Of a DNA stretch of 64,000 bases, positions 54,888 to 63,906 are shown piece after piece. The translations under genes and the position numbers were made by a program. This stretch comes from Sphingobium lignivorans (GTDB lineage: Bacteria > Pseudomonadota > Alphaproteobacteria > Sphingomonadales > Sphingomonadaceae). Each line of letters begins with the position of its first letter. The first letter of the stretch is position 1. A model generated the notes under the pieces. That model was not told where the DNA came from and did not search any database. It was given only the letters and a program-made list of their open reading frames with translations. The stretch is from NCBI RefSeq assembly GCF_014203955.1, contig NZ_JACHKA010000001.1, forward strand, positions 682,001-746,000. Reading direction: 5' to 3'.

Positions 54888-55525
54888 GACGCGGCAGTCA
54901 TCTTGCCCGCCTCGACCCGCAGCACCTGCACGGCCTGCGGCGCCAGCGCATCGGCCAGATGCGTCGTCATGATGACGCAAGCCTCCTGCGCGCGCTCGAG
55001 AATGAGCAGGCCGACATGATGCGCGGTCTCCGCATCCAGCTCGGCCGTCGGCTCGTCAAGCACCAGCAGGCGCGGCGTGCCGAGCAGCGCCTGCGCGAAG
55101 ACCAGCCGCCGACGCATCCCGCCCGAATAAGTGGCGATCCGCCCGTTGATGTCCGCATGAAGGCCGATGCGATCGGTGATGGCACCGAACTGCGCATCGG
55201 CGGTCCGCAGATCGAGCCCCTTGAGCGCCGCCATGTGCATGGCGAACTCGCGGCCGGTGAGTTCCTCGGGCAGGTCGACGGCCTGCGGCGCATAGCCGAG
55301 CGTCCGGCGCAGGGCCGCGCGGGCGCGGGGAAGCGGCACGCCTTCCCATCCGATCACCCCGCCATCGGGCTTTTCCGCCGTGGCGATGAGGCGCAGCAGC
55401 GTGGACTTGCCCGCGCCGCTCGGCCCGACAAGCAGCGAAAGGCCGACCGGGAAATGCGCGGACACGCCAGCCAGCACCGCCTTGCGGCGGTAGGATCGGG
55501 ACAATCGGGTGACGGTCAGCATCAT
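54884..55525 (-). CDS. ABC transporter ATP-binding protein
   Basis: A 213-residue ATPase with Walker A GPSGAGKST, signature YSGGMRRR and Walker B LLVLDEPTAELD. It resembles drug or peptide export ATPases. No ribosome-binding site lies before the ATG pair at 55525/55522. A TATAGT box ends 6 bases upstream, so the mRNA may be leaderless. Probably under control of the upstream MarR gene. Confidence 0.9.
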   Translation of the reverse strand: MMLTVTRLSRSYRRKAVLAGVSAHFPVGLSLLVGPSGAGKSTLLRLIATAEKPDGGVIGWEGVPLPRARAALRRTLGYAPQAVDLPEELTGREFAMHMAALKGLDLRTADAQFGAITDRIGLHADINGRIATYSGGMRRRLVFAQALLGTPRLLVLDEPTAELDAETAHHVGLLILERAQEACVIMTTHLADALAPQAVQVLRVEAGKMTAAS

Positions 55526-55530
55526 CGTGT

Positions 55531-55565
55531 ACTATACCAATAACACAGTTCGTGCAATCATTGCA
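55531..55565 (-). promoter_or_regulatory. Probable leaderless promoter with overlapping operator
   Basis: A -10-like TATAGT (55536-55531) ends 5 bases before the first ATG of the ATPase gene, which places the transcript start at or next to the A of ATG. Where the -35 box would fall is the perfect repeat TGCAAT-C-ATTGCA (55553-55565). A repressor bound there, such as the MarR protein encoded just upstream, would block the promoter. Confidence 0.45.
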
Positions 55566-55624
55566 GGTGGCGGGCGCGGCGCGCACGCGCGGTTCATTCA
55601 GGCCGTAATCCTGGACCTGAGCGG

Positions 55625-56125
55625 CTAGGCGCCGATCTGGAGCCCCGCGACCATCCGCTGATGATCGGCATCGAGCAGGTTTTCGAGCACGCGCCAGAAG
55701 CCGGTCACGGAGCCCTGTCCGGCGGCGGAATAAGCCGCGGCGACTCGCTCGCGCATGGCATCGAACAGGGCTCTTTCGATCGCCTCGCCGCTCGCGGTGA
55801 GGCGCAGCAGCCGCTGGCGCCGGTCCCGCAGGCCGGGCGCCATCTCCACGAAGCCGCGCTCGGCGAGCTCGTCCAGCACGCGCCCGAGCGACTGCTTGGT
55901 CACCCCCAACAGGCGGATCAGCGCGGAGACGCTGAGATCGGGCCGGCGGGCAATGAAATAAAGCGCGCGCTGGTGCGCCCGGCCGAGCCCGTGGGTCGCC
56001 AGCACCGGCTCCATCACCTCCGCCAGCGCGGCATGGCCGAACTGCAGCAATTCGATGCCGCGCCGGATCTCCTCCTCGCGCAGGAAGAGGGGGGAGGCGG
56101 CGGGACTGGAACCGGGCAACGTCAT
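55625..56125 (-). CDS. MarR-family transcriptional regulator
   Basis: A 166-residue winged-helix regulator. It has SVSALIRLLGVTKQSLGRVLDELAERGFVE as the recognition region and DRRQRLLRLT in the wing. A strong AGGAGG site precedes the ATG. It lies 99 bases upstream of the ABC exporter genes on the same strand and likely controls them. Confidence 0.88.
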   Translation of the reverse strand: MTLPGSSPAASPLFLREEEIRRGIELLQFGHAALAEVMEPVLATHGLGRAHQRALYFIARRPDLSVSALIRLLGVTKQSLGRVLDELAERGFVEMAPGLRDRRQRLLRLTASGEAIERALFDAMRERVAAAYSAAGQGSVTGFWRVLENLLDADHQRMVAGLQIGA

Positions 56126-56243
56126 GACTGCCTCCTAGCCCATCGCGCGCCGGGCGCAAATCCGCTCGCGCGACGGACACGGCCGCTTGGCTTTTGCCCC
56201 CAGCGCGCTATATGACGCCGCTCTCGGCGCGATGCCGCGATGC

Positions 56244-56318
56244 TGGGGCGTAGCCAAGCGGTAAGGCAGCGGTTTTTGGTACCGCCATGCGGAGGTTCGA
56301 ATCCTCCCGCCCCAGCCA
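56244..56318 (+). tRNA. tRNA-Gln (anticodon TTG)
   Basis: A complete cloverleaf: acceptor TGGGGCG/CGCCCCA, D-arm with AGCGGTAAGGC, anticodon stem GCGGT/ACCGC with loop TTTTGGT giving TTG, T-arm GGAGGTTCGAATCCTCC, discriminator G and encoded CCA. It reads codon CAA. Confidence 0.96.
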
Positions 56319-56340
56319 AATTTCCAGATTTCGATCGGGC

Positions 56341-57681
56341 CTAGGCGATCGCGACATCCGAACCGGCGCGTTCGATCTGTCCCCGGCCGCGCAGGATGCG
56401 TATCGCCACGACGGCCCCGATCATGACCGGTGCGCAATGCAGCAGGCGGATCGCCACGGTGCGCAGGTCATCCCACGCTTCGCCCGAAACCAGAGCGAGC
56501 CCCCAGAGCACGCCGCCGCTGCCGAGGCCCATCGCGATCTTCAGGGCAATGCTGCTCACGCCATAATAGCTGCCGGCCACGGTCGTGCCGTCCGCATCCT
56601 TGTCCGACAGATCGGCAACCATCGCGCGCAGCAACATGAAGTCCACGCCCCAGCCAAGGCCTTTCAGCACCAGGATGCCGGCGAGCATGAGCGGTGCACC
56701 CGGGGGCAGGGCCAGCAGCATCGCGACGCAGACGGCCTGCCAGCCATAAGAGATCATCAGGACGTTGCGCCGCCCGATCCGGGCACTGAGGCGACTCCAG
56801 ACCGGCAGCGCGACCAGCGCCACCACGGGCTGGATGAGCAGGAGCGAGGCGCCCCACCGCTCCAGCGACAAGGCATCCTCCACGAGATAAAGAAAGCTGC
56901 TCGCCGCGGCGGCATCTCCGATGCCCGTGACCATGTAGAGCATCAGCAGCGCGCGCATCGCGGGATCGCGGAGCATGGCGAGGAAGAGGCGCGCCGGATG
57001 CCGGGGGGCGTGCGCGACCGGCGTGGCGCGCTCCTGGAACAGGAGAATGACGCACAGCACCGTCAGGGGCGCGAGAAGCGCGATCGTCCAGCCGACCAGC
57101 GCCATTTCCGCGCGCAGCGATATGCCGAAGCCGCGCTCCAGAATCGCCAGAATGCCCAGCATGGCGAGGGACCCGAGCACCCCGAACCACACCTTGGCGC
57201 CCATAATGCGCGTGCGCTGGTGCCTGTCCCGCGAAAGCTCCAGTCCCCAGCCGCCATGAGGCGTGATGATGAACGAATAGCCGATGTGAAGGAGCAGGCT
57301 CGCGATGACGATGGTCCCGAACGCCGAGCCCGCCGGGGCCAGGAACAGCGGCAGCGCACCGAGCGGCACGAGGATGGCGCCGACCGCCATCCACGGCTTG
57401 CGCCGGCCGAAGCGCGTCGGCCGCATGTCGCTCAGCCAGCCCAGCAGAGGGTCCGCCATCGCGTCGAGCAGCCGCGCGCCCAGCATCAGCGCACCGACGA
57501 GACCCAGCGCGATGCCGACATCGAGGTTGAGGAACCGGGGAAGATAAGCGCGCCAGGCCATCTCGATCGCCTGGAACAGCAGCACCGGCAAGGTGAAGGC
57601 CGCCAGATGGAGGCGGCTGATGCGCACGTCCGCCAAAGGCGGTGCGGCGGCAGTCGCCTGCGAGTCTGGGCTGGCTTGCAT
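56341..57681 (-). CDS. GPH-type MFS transporter
   Basis: A 446-residue inner-membrane transporter with twelve helices of the glycoside-pentoside-hexuronide:cation symporter group. Typical points are DPLLGWLSDMRPTRFGRRKPWM after helix 2 and GLELSRDRHQRTRIMG in the loop after helix 4. The substrate cannot be told; members carry sugars, glucuronides and in sphingomonads many other catabolic substrates. It lies 46 bases downstream of the tandem TetR gene on the same strand. Confidence 0.88.
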   Translation of the reverse strand: MQASPDSQATAAAPPLADVRISRLHLAAFTLPVLLFQAIEMAWRAYLPRFLNLDVGIALGLVGALMLGARLLDAMADPLLGWLSDMRPTRFGRRKPWMAVGAILVPLGALPLFLAPAGSAFGTIVIASLLLHIGYSFIITPHGGWGLELSRDRHQRTRIMGAKVWFGVLGSLAMLGILAILERGFGISLRAEMALVGWTIALLAPLTVLCVILLFQERATPVAHAPRHPARLFLAMLRDPAMRALLMLYMVTGIGDAAAASSFLYLVEDALSLERWGASLLLIQPVVALVALPVWSRLSARIGRRNVLMISYGWQAVCVAMLLALPPGAPLMLAGILVLKGLGWGVDFMLLRAMVADLSDKDADGTTVAGSYYGVSSIALKIAMGLGSGGVLWGLALVSGEAWDDLRTVAIRLLHCAPVMIGAVVAIRILRGRGQIERAGSDVAIA

Positions 57682-57727
57682 GTCCCGCCGTTAGGGGGCG
57701 GCGATGACATTGCTGTGACCGCGCGTG

Positions 57728-58921
57728 TCAGAGCAGGGAGACCATGTTCTCGATCGCCTGCCGGATGCGCGGGCGCGCATCCCCCGGCGCGTCATCGGCA
57801 TGCATGCGCGGCAGCGAGGACAGGAAGCTGGACAGCAGGGCAGCCTCCAGATGGCTCGGCTCGGCACGATCGGGCCGGAGCATTGCCAGCAGCGACCCCG
57901 AGGTCATGCCGCGCAGGTAGCGCAGCTGCAGGCCGAAGGGGCGCAGGGCCGGATCGCGGGCAACGGCGAGGTGCAGCGCGTGAACGCCCTGACCGCGCAG
58001 GGACTGGCTCATGAAGTCCGCCAGGCCATCGAGTGTCGCGTCCGCCGTCGCGGGGCTGATCGTCGAGGTGTGCTCGCGCAGGCGAATCACCGCGGTGAGA
58101 TAGACAGCCTCGTAACCGGCCTGAAGCAGGTCCGTCTTGGTGCGCAGCTTGTGCGAAACAACGCCAAGCGTGAGGTCGGTCCGCTCGGCGACGGCGCGGT
58201 GCGTCACGCCGGACGGGCCAGCCTCCTCGATCAGGGCGGCGGTGGCAGCGGCGATGCGGCTGGTCGTGCCGTCGTGGCTCGGCATCACGGGCGTCGCCCG
58301 GAGCGCCTCGGTGCGGGCGAAGTCGCGCCAGGGGGCCGGCGGCACCGGCTCGCCGCTCATCCAGGCACTGACACCCCGCGCGAACTCGTCAAGTCCGGCC
58401 CGGTCAACGGCCCTGTGCCAACCGATCATGTGGACGAAGGACTCATTCTCGAACAGGTGCTCGGCAAGCCAGGCGCGATCCCCGAGGCCAAATCGGTCGC
58501 AAGCTTCCTGCCAGAAGGCGGCCCACAGCTGGCGCCAGCCGAGTCGCATCTGCATGCCGGGCTCGCCATCGATGCGCAGCATCTGTCCTTCCCGCCATGC
58601 GAAGGCGAGTCGCCGCTGCTGATGCACCCAATCGTCGATGGTCGCCGCGAAGAAGGGGGCGAAGGCCCGTGCATCCGCGGAGAAGCCCGCCAGCTGGTCG
58701 AGTCGCGTCTCGCACCAGTCGCGCGCGCAGGCTTGCGCCTGTTCCTGAGCCAGAACCAACAACTGTTCCAGAGAGCCGAAGTGATGATAGATGGACGACA
58801 CCGGCACGGCGGCATTGGCAGACACCTGACGGGCGGAAACCACCTCATTCCCGCCGCTCTCCCAGAGGTCGATAACCGCGTTCAACAACCTGTTATCTGA
58901 GGATAATTCAGCCATTTTCAT
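57728..58921 (-). CDS. Tandem TetR-family regulator (two TetR domains in one chain)
   Basis: A 397-residue protein, about twice the usual TetR length. The first HTH is at residues 12-55 (VVSARQVSANAAVPVSSIYHHFGS). A second is at about 218-265 (VTHRAVAERTDLTLGVVSHKLRTKTDLL). Each is followed by a helical ligand domain. It may bind one operator as a monomeric pseudo-dimer; that is inference. No clear ribosome-binding site precedes the ATG at 58921. It is divergent from the TonB-dependent receptor, with a perfect palindrome between them. Confidence 0.85.
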   Translation of the reverse strand: MKMAELSSDNRLLNAVIDLWESGGNEVVSARQVSANAAVPVSSIYHHFGSLEQLLVLAQEQAQACARDWCETRLDQLAGFSADARAFAPFFAATIDDWVHQQRRLAFAWREGQMLRIDGEPGMQMRLGWRQLWAAFWQEACDRFGLGDRAWLAEHLFENESFVHMIGWHRAVDRAGLDEFARGVSAWMSGEPVPPAPWRDFARTEALRATPVMPSHDGTTSRIAAATAALIEEAGPSGVTHRAVAERTDLTLGVVSHKLRTKTDLLQAGYEAVYLTAVIRLREHTSTISPATADATLDGLADFMSQSLRGQGVHALHLAVARDPALRPFGLQLRYLRGMTSGSLLAMLRPDRAEPSHLEAALLSSFLSSLPRMHADDAPGDARPRIRQAIENMVSLL

Positions 58922-58993
58922 TGTTATTACCCAAGCGTTGCTCGGCGCGCAGCATAGCCATGTCCTCCCCGAGTGACGAGAGTGTTTCCGCAG

Positions 58994-59007
58994 GGAACGA
59001 TCGTTCC
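58994..59007. promoter_or_regulatory. Palindromic operator between the TetR and TonB-receptor genes
   Basis: GGAACGATCGTTCC is a perfect 14-base palindrome in the 173-base divergent region, 88 bases before the receptor start. It is the clear candidate site for the tandem TetR protein. Confidence 0.55.
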
Positions 59008-59094
59008 ATCATCTTCGACAACTGTCACATAGCTTACATACAAGCGTTCTAGTCGCCGCGGCAAGCCAGACCAGATCCACCCAGGGAGCCGACC

Positions 59095-61659
59095 ATGACC
59101 TTGCCCAGCGCCTTGCTTTTGCGCACGACCGCGATTTGCGGCGTGCTCCTGTTGACTCAGCCATCCGTTGCCCTGGCGCAGCAGACGGTCGCGCCGGAAG
59201 AGGGCGCCGAAGAAGCCGACGAAATCGTCATCACCGGCTCCATCCTCTCGGCGCAGCAGGACTCGATCGCCCTCAAGCGCAATGCGCCCAACCTCTCGGA
59301 CGTCGCGGCATCGGACGCGGTGGGCCGCTTCCCCGACCAGAATGCGGCCGCAGCCTTGTCCCGCCTGCCCGCCGTCGCCGTGCAGCGCGACCAGGGGCAG
59401 GAGCGCTACATTCAGGTGCGCGGAGCGCCCAATCGCTGGACGTCCGTCAGCATCGACGGCATTCCGATGGTCGGCGTGGACGAGGGCGGCGACACGCGCG
59501 CTTTCCGCTTCGATGCCATTCCCGCAGTGCTGCTCTCGCAGATGGTCATCAACAAGTCGCTGACCAGCGACCTGCAGGCCGACGCGGTGGTCGCGACCAT
59601 TGACCTTCGCACCTATTCGCCGATGGATCGCAAGGGACTGCATGTCTCGGGCGATCTCGGCTATGGCCAGATGAGCCTGGGTGGGGGCGAGCAGCGCCAG
59701 GGCTCGCTGCGCCTCTCCTGGTCGAACGACAATTTCGGCGTGGTGATCGGCGGCTCGCATTATCGCCGCAAGCAGCTGACCGACAATCGCGAGGTGGGCG
59801 CGTACGACGCCAAGGGCCCGACCGAGTTCGATATCCGCCAATATGAGATCGAGCGCTGGAACAACGGCCTGTTCGGCGGCGTGGAGTTCGATCCGGGCAA
59901 TGGCCTGCGCCTCTACGCCAAGGCGATCTTCTCCGAATTCAACGACAATGAGCAGCGCAACCAGTATGAGTTCCGCCTCGACCGCGCGACCGGCGGGACG
60001 CGCACGCAGGACAGCGGTTCGCTGACCGGCGTGCCGCTGCGCGGCAGCTTCAACTTCGGCGAATATCGCAACCGCAACTATATCGGTACGATCGGCGGAG
60101 ACTATGACACGGGCGACGGCCTCACCGCCTCGCTCAAGCTGAACTACACGAAGACCGAGAACACGAGCTACCTGCCCCTCGTCCAGGCCTCGACCAGCGG
60201 CGCCAACAACCTCTCGCTGAACTACGACAACAGCAACCCCAATTTCCCGATCGTGACGATCAACGGAACGTTCAATCAGGCCAGCATGACGAGCGCCGGC
60301 GCCTACATGATCGCGGCGCGGCAAAAGACGGTGTCGGACAGCTACACGGCCAAGCTCGACGTCGCGAAGGAAATGGGTGACCTCACCCTGTCCGCCGGCG
60401 CCCTCTATGCGGACCGCGACATTGACGGGACGCTCTTTTCGACCTCCAACCTGGCGATGATCGGCGCGCAGGGCGCGGCTGTCGGCCAGCCCTTCGATAT
60501 CAACAGCTACGTCACCAACCGGCCGTGGGACACCGGCTTCCCCCTCGGCGTGACATTCAATTATATGGACAATGTCGCCATGCGCCGCGACATCGACACG
60601 CTGCTGGTGCGGATGCAGGCGGCCGGCCTCTACAACCCCGCGCTCGATACGCCCGCGAGCGATCGCTACGCCCAGCGCGAGAAAACGCTGGCCGGCTATG
60701 TCATGGGCAAGGTGGAAAGCGGCGCGCTGACCGCCGTGGGCGGCATCCGTGTGGAGCGGTACAGCATGGACAATCGCGGCACCGTGATCGCGGGCGGCGT
60801 CGCCACGCCGCTCAGCTACGACCGCACAAAGACCGACATCTTCCCCAGCCTGAACCTCAAATATGCCGCCACCGACAATCTGGTGCTGCGCCTGGCGGGC
60901 CAGCGCGGCGTATCCCGCCCCGCTTATGGCGCGATCCGCGTCGGCGCCTCGATCAACGACACGAACAGTCCCGGCACGATCGGCGGCGGCAATCCCATGC
61001 TGCGTCCCGAATATACCTGGGGTGCGGACGCCAGCATCGAATATTATCTGCCCGGCAACGGCATGATCTCGGTCGCCGCCTTCCATCGCTGGGTCGACAA
61101 TGTGCTTTACCAGAGCCAGGCGGTCGTCAGCACGGACTTCTATAATTTCGGTGGTGTCGATCGCTCCGGCTACCTGCTGAGCGGCACTTACAATGGCGAG
61201 AGCGGCAAGCTCTACGGCGTCGAGTTCAATCTGCTCAAGCAGTTCGACTTCCTGCCCGGCGCGCTCGACGGCCTGGGCTTCCAGGGTAACGTCACTCTGC
61301 TTGATGGCAGTTTCGATACGCCGACCGAGAAGGACATCGCGTTCCAGGGCATGTCCAAGACCATCGCCAATGCCTCGCTCTTCTACGAGAAATACGGCAT
61401 CTCGGCACGCGTGAGCTATCAGTGGCGCTCGCACTGGCTGGACACGCTCGGCGGCCTGGGCAGCGGCGAATATCGCCAGGGCTACGAAAATCTCGACGTG
61501 TCGCTGCGCTACGCGCTCACCGACAATCTGACGCTGTTCGCCGATCTCGCGAACCTCACCGACGAAACCTACATCGCCTATCAGGGCACACCCGCCACGC
61601 CGACCGAGGTCGAGCAGATCGGTGCGCGCTACCTGTTCGGCGTCCGCTTCAGCTTTTGA
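59095..61659 (+). CDS. TonB-dependent outer-membrane receptor
   Basis: An 854-residue receptor. A signal peptide (ends ALA-Q near residue 29) is followed by a short acidic stretch with a TonB-box-like EIVITGS, a plug domain (VGRFPDQNAAAALSRLPAVAVQRDQGQ split over 77-103) and a 22-strand barrel ending in the outer-membrane signature LFGVRFSF. It imports an unknown substrate using TonB energy. It is followed after 14 bases by the tyrosine-phosphatase gene, a pairing common in sphingomonads. Probably controlled by the divergent TetR gene. Confidence 0.92.
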   Translation: MTLPSALLLRTTAICGVLLLTQPSVALAQQTVAPEEGAEEADEIVITGSILSAQQDSIALKRNAPNLSDVAASDAVGRFPDQNAAAALSRLPAVAVQRDQGQERYIQVRGAPNRWTSVSIDGIPMVGVDEGGDTRAFRFDAIPAVLLSQMVINKSLTSDLQADAVVATIDLRTYSPMDRKGLHVSGDLGYGQMSLGGGEQRQGSLRLSWSNDNFGVVIGGSHYRRKQLTDNREVGAYDAKGPTEFDIRQYEIERWNNGLFGGVEFDPGNGLRLYAKAIFSEFNDNEQRNQYEFRLDRATGGTRTQDSGSLTGVPLRGSFNFGEYRNRNYIGTIGGDYDTGDGLTASLKLNYTKTENTSYLPLVQASTSGANNLSLNYDNSNPNFPIVTINGTFNQASMTSAGAYMIAARQKTVSDSYTAKLDVAKEMGDLTLSAGALYADRDIDGTLFSTSNLAMIGAQGAAVGQPFDINSYVTNRPWDTGFPLGVTFNYMDNVAMRRDIDTLLVRMQAAGLYNPALDTPASDRYAQREKTLAGYVMGKVESGALTAVGGIRVERYSMDNRGTVIAGGVATPLSYDRTKTDIFPSLNLKYAATDNLVLRLAGQRGVSRPAYGAIRVGASINDTNSPGTIGGGNPMLRPEYTWGADASIEYYLPGNGMISVAAFHRWVDNVLYQSQAVVSTDFYNFGGVDRSGYLLSGTYNGESGKLYGVEFNLLKQFDFLPGALDGLGFQGNVTLLDGSFDTPTEKDIAFQGMSKTIANASLFYEKYGISARVSYQWRSHWLDTLGGLGSGEYRQGYENLDVSLRYALTDNLTLFADLANLTDETYIAYQGTPATPTEVEQIGARYLFGVRFSF

Positions 61660-61673
61660 CGGGAGCCAGACCC

Positions 61674-62739
61674 ATGCGCATCACTCACATCACCTTTTTC
61701 GCGGCCCTCGCCGCATCGACCGCCAGTCCCGCCCTCGCGCGGGAGGCAGCCACTGTCACGCGCATCGATGCCCAGAGCGTGACGCTCGACCGGGGCGAAA
61801 CCGCCCCGGTCGCGATCTGGATCAGCAAGGATGCGATAATCGACGCGTCCGACCAGAAGGTCGACGCGGCGACCATCAAGGCCGCGGGCAAGGACGGCAG
61901 CATCAGGCTGGCCATCCCGGCCAGCGAGCGCCGCTATGTGCTCCTTGACGATGGCAAGGGGGGGCGTCACGGTCGTCGCCGAACGCGTGCTGCCGTCCGA
62001 GCAGGGCAGCAACTTCCGCGACATCGGTGGCTATGTCACCAGGGACGGGCACATCGTCCGCTGGGGCAAGGCCTTCCGCTCCGGCGCCATGCCCATGCTG
62101 ACGAAGGCCGACTACAGCCTTATCGACCAGCTCGGGCTCAACGCCGTGGTGGACCTGCGTTCGCTCGAGGAACGCGAGGTGGCGCCCGATCAGGTGGACG
62201 ATCGCACCGGTGCCCTGTTCGTCGCCAATGATTATTCGCTCAAGCCGCTGCTTGCCGCTTACGGAAAGGGCGATGGCGAGAATGCCTATCGCGGCATGGA
62301 GAAACTGCTGATCCCACAGCTTCGCTCGCTCTATCGGCTTCTCGCCGCCGATGACGGCGCCGTTCTCTACCACTGCTCGGCGGGGCAGGACCGCACCGGC
62401 ATGGCGACGGCGCTGCTCTATGACATGCTTGGCGTCGATCGCGAGACGATCCTCAAGGACTATCATGCCTCGACGGCGCTGCGCCGGCCGCAATGGGAAA
62501 TGCCGGACGTCGACCCGGCCGACTATCCCAACAACCCGATCCTGCGTTTCTACATCGACAAGGACGGCAAGAAGCGCACGGTGGCCGAGCCGCTCTACAC
62601 GCCGAGCGGCGCCTCGCATCTGGCGCAGTTCTTCACGTATATCGACACGCAATATGGCGGTTCGGAAGCCTTCATGAAGCAGGCGCTGCGTCTGGACGAA
62701 AGCGATATCGCCAAGCTGCGCAAGACCATGCTGGACTGA
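61674..62739 (+). pseudogene. Secreted tyrosine-phosphatase-like protein, frameshifted at a G7 run
   Basis: A signal peptide (MRITHITFFAALAASTASPALA) and an N-terminal beta-rich segment run in one frame up to the seven-G run 61958-61964. The phosphatase domain (SNFRDIGGYVTRDGHIVRWGKAFRSG split, then HCSAGQDRTG with the catalytic Cys and Arg) continues in the next frame to 62739. Six Gs would give one protein of about 354 residues. It follows the TonB receptor by 14 bases with a GGGAG site. A sequencing error, a true mutation or slippage at the G-run could each explain it. Confidence 0.82.
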
Positions 62740-62747
62740 GTGATGTA

Positions 62748-62781
62748 GCCGATATGCCGCCCCGAACAGCGGCATATCGGC
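62748..62781. terminator. Bidirectional hairpin terminator
   Basis: GCCGATATGCCGC and GCGGCATATCGGC form 13 perfect pairs around CCCGAACA, between the convergent phosphatase and histidine kinase genes. There is no long T-run on either side. Confidence 0.65.
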
Positions 62782-62817
62782 CGGGCTTCTCCGCCGTCGC
62801 CGCGTTGCCTCGGCTTG

Positions 62818-63906
62818 CTAGGCGGTTTCGGATGCCCGGCTGCGTCGGCGGATTTCCATGCAGAAGCAGGCGCCGCCGTTCAGCGGCTCATAGGTCGCCT
62901 CACCGCCATGCGCCCGGGCGATGACGCGCACGACCGAGAGGCCGAGGCCGCTGCCTTTCGCGCTGCCGCCCTGCGCCATGTAGCGCCGGAATGGGTCGAA
63001 GGCGTGCCGCGCGAAATCCCCGTGCAGGCCGGGCCCCTGGTCCGCGACGCTGAGACGGACATGCTCTTCCCCGATCCGCAGCGCAACGTCGAGCCGTGCC
63101 GGGAGCGCATGGCGCCGGGCATTGTCCAGGAGGGCAAGGAGCGCCTGGCGGATGCGGGCGGTATCGACTTCGCAGAACCCCCTGTCGAGGCTGGCGGAAA
63201 TGGTGAAGCCGGCTGACTCGAGAGAGGGCTGCATGAGGCGGATGACGGCCTCGATCTCTTCCGACAGCTCCACCGATTGAAACTGCATCTCCATCCGTCC
63301 GCCCTCAAGCAGGCTGACGGTGCGCAGGTCCTCGATCAGCCGCGCCAGCGCATCGACCTGCGCCACGAGCGAGCGGAACAAGGCCTCGTCCGGCTTGAAC
63401 ACCCCGTCGGCGAGCCCCTGCAGGCGGCCGCTCAGGATCGTGACGGGCGTACGCAGTTCGTGCGCGATGGTCGCGTTCCAGCGCAGCAGGGCTTCCGAGG
63501 CGCGCGCCAGCTCATCGGCGAGATGGTTGAAATCCTCGACCAGCATCGTCGCCTCGATCGTGGCGCGATCGCCGGCTTCGGCCCGCGCCGTCAGATCCCG
63601 CGCGACAATGCTGCGCGCGCTCTGCGCCACCGAGACGAGCGGCTTGACCACGCGGCGGGCAAGACGCGTCGCCATCGCTGCGGAAATACCCGCCGCGACG
63701 AAGCACAGGGCCAGGATCACCAGCCATTCGACTCCGCGCGGCAGCCACTGGTCGTTGAGTGGAAACAGGAGGTCGGGCGCGACGCGGATGACGACGCCGT
63801 AGAAGATATAAAGGCCGGCGATCGCGACCATGACGGAGGTCAGCGTGGCGATCACCGTGGAGAGGATGATCTCCCGGCCGAGGCCAGAGGAGGAGCGCTT
63901 TCTCAC
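62818..63906 (-). CDS. Two-component sensor histidine kinase
   Basis: A 362-residue kinase with two membrane helices (about 15-40 and 60-80), a HAMP region (81-135), the dimerisation box with His149 (ATIAHELRTPV) and an ATPase domain with N and G boxes (LLALLDNARRHA, DQGPGLHG, GSGLGLSVVR). The periplasmic loop is only about 20 residues, so it may sense within the membrane. It starts with GTG at 63906, overlapping the stop of the response regulator, so the two are a coupled pair. Confidence 0.92.
   Translation of the reverse strand: MRKRSSSGLGREIILSTVIATLTSVMVAIAGLYIFYGVVIRVAPDLLFPLNDQWLPRGVEWLVILALCFVAAGISAAMATRLARRVVKPLVSVAQSARSIVARDLTARAEAGDRATIEATMLVEDFNHLADELARASEALLRWNATIAHELRTPVTILSGRLQGLADGVFKPDEALFRSLVAQVDALARLIEDLRTVSLLEGGRMEMQFQSVELSEEIEAVIRLMQPSLESAGFTISASLDRGFCEVDTARIRQALLALLDNARRHALPARLDVALRIGEEHVRLSVADQGPGLHGDFARHAFDPFRRYMAQGGSAKGSGLGLSVVRVIARAHGGEATYEPLNGGACFCMEIRRRSRASETA

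Noticed and set aside
61950-61970. Programmed ribosomal frameshifting at the G7 run
   Set aside because: No slippery A/T heptamer, no stimulatory stem or internal Shine-Dalgarno arrangement is evident; replication slippage or sequence error explains it more simply.
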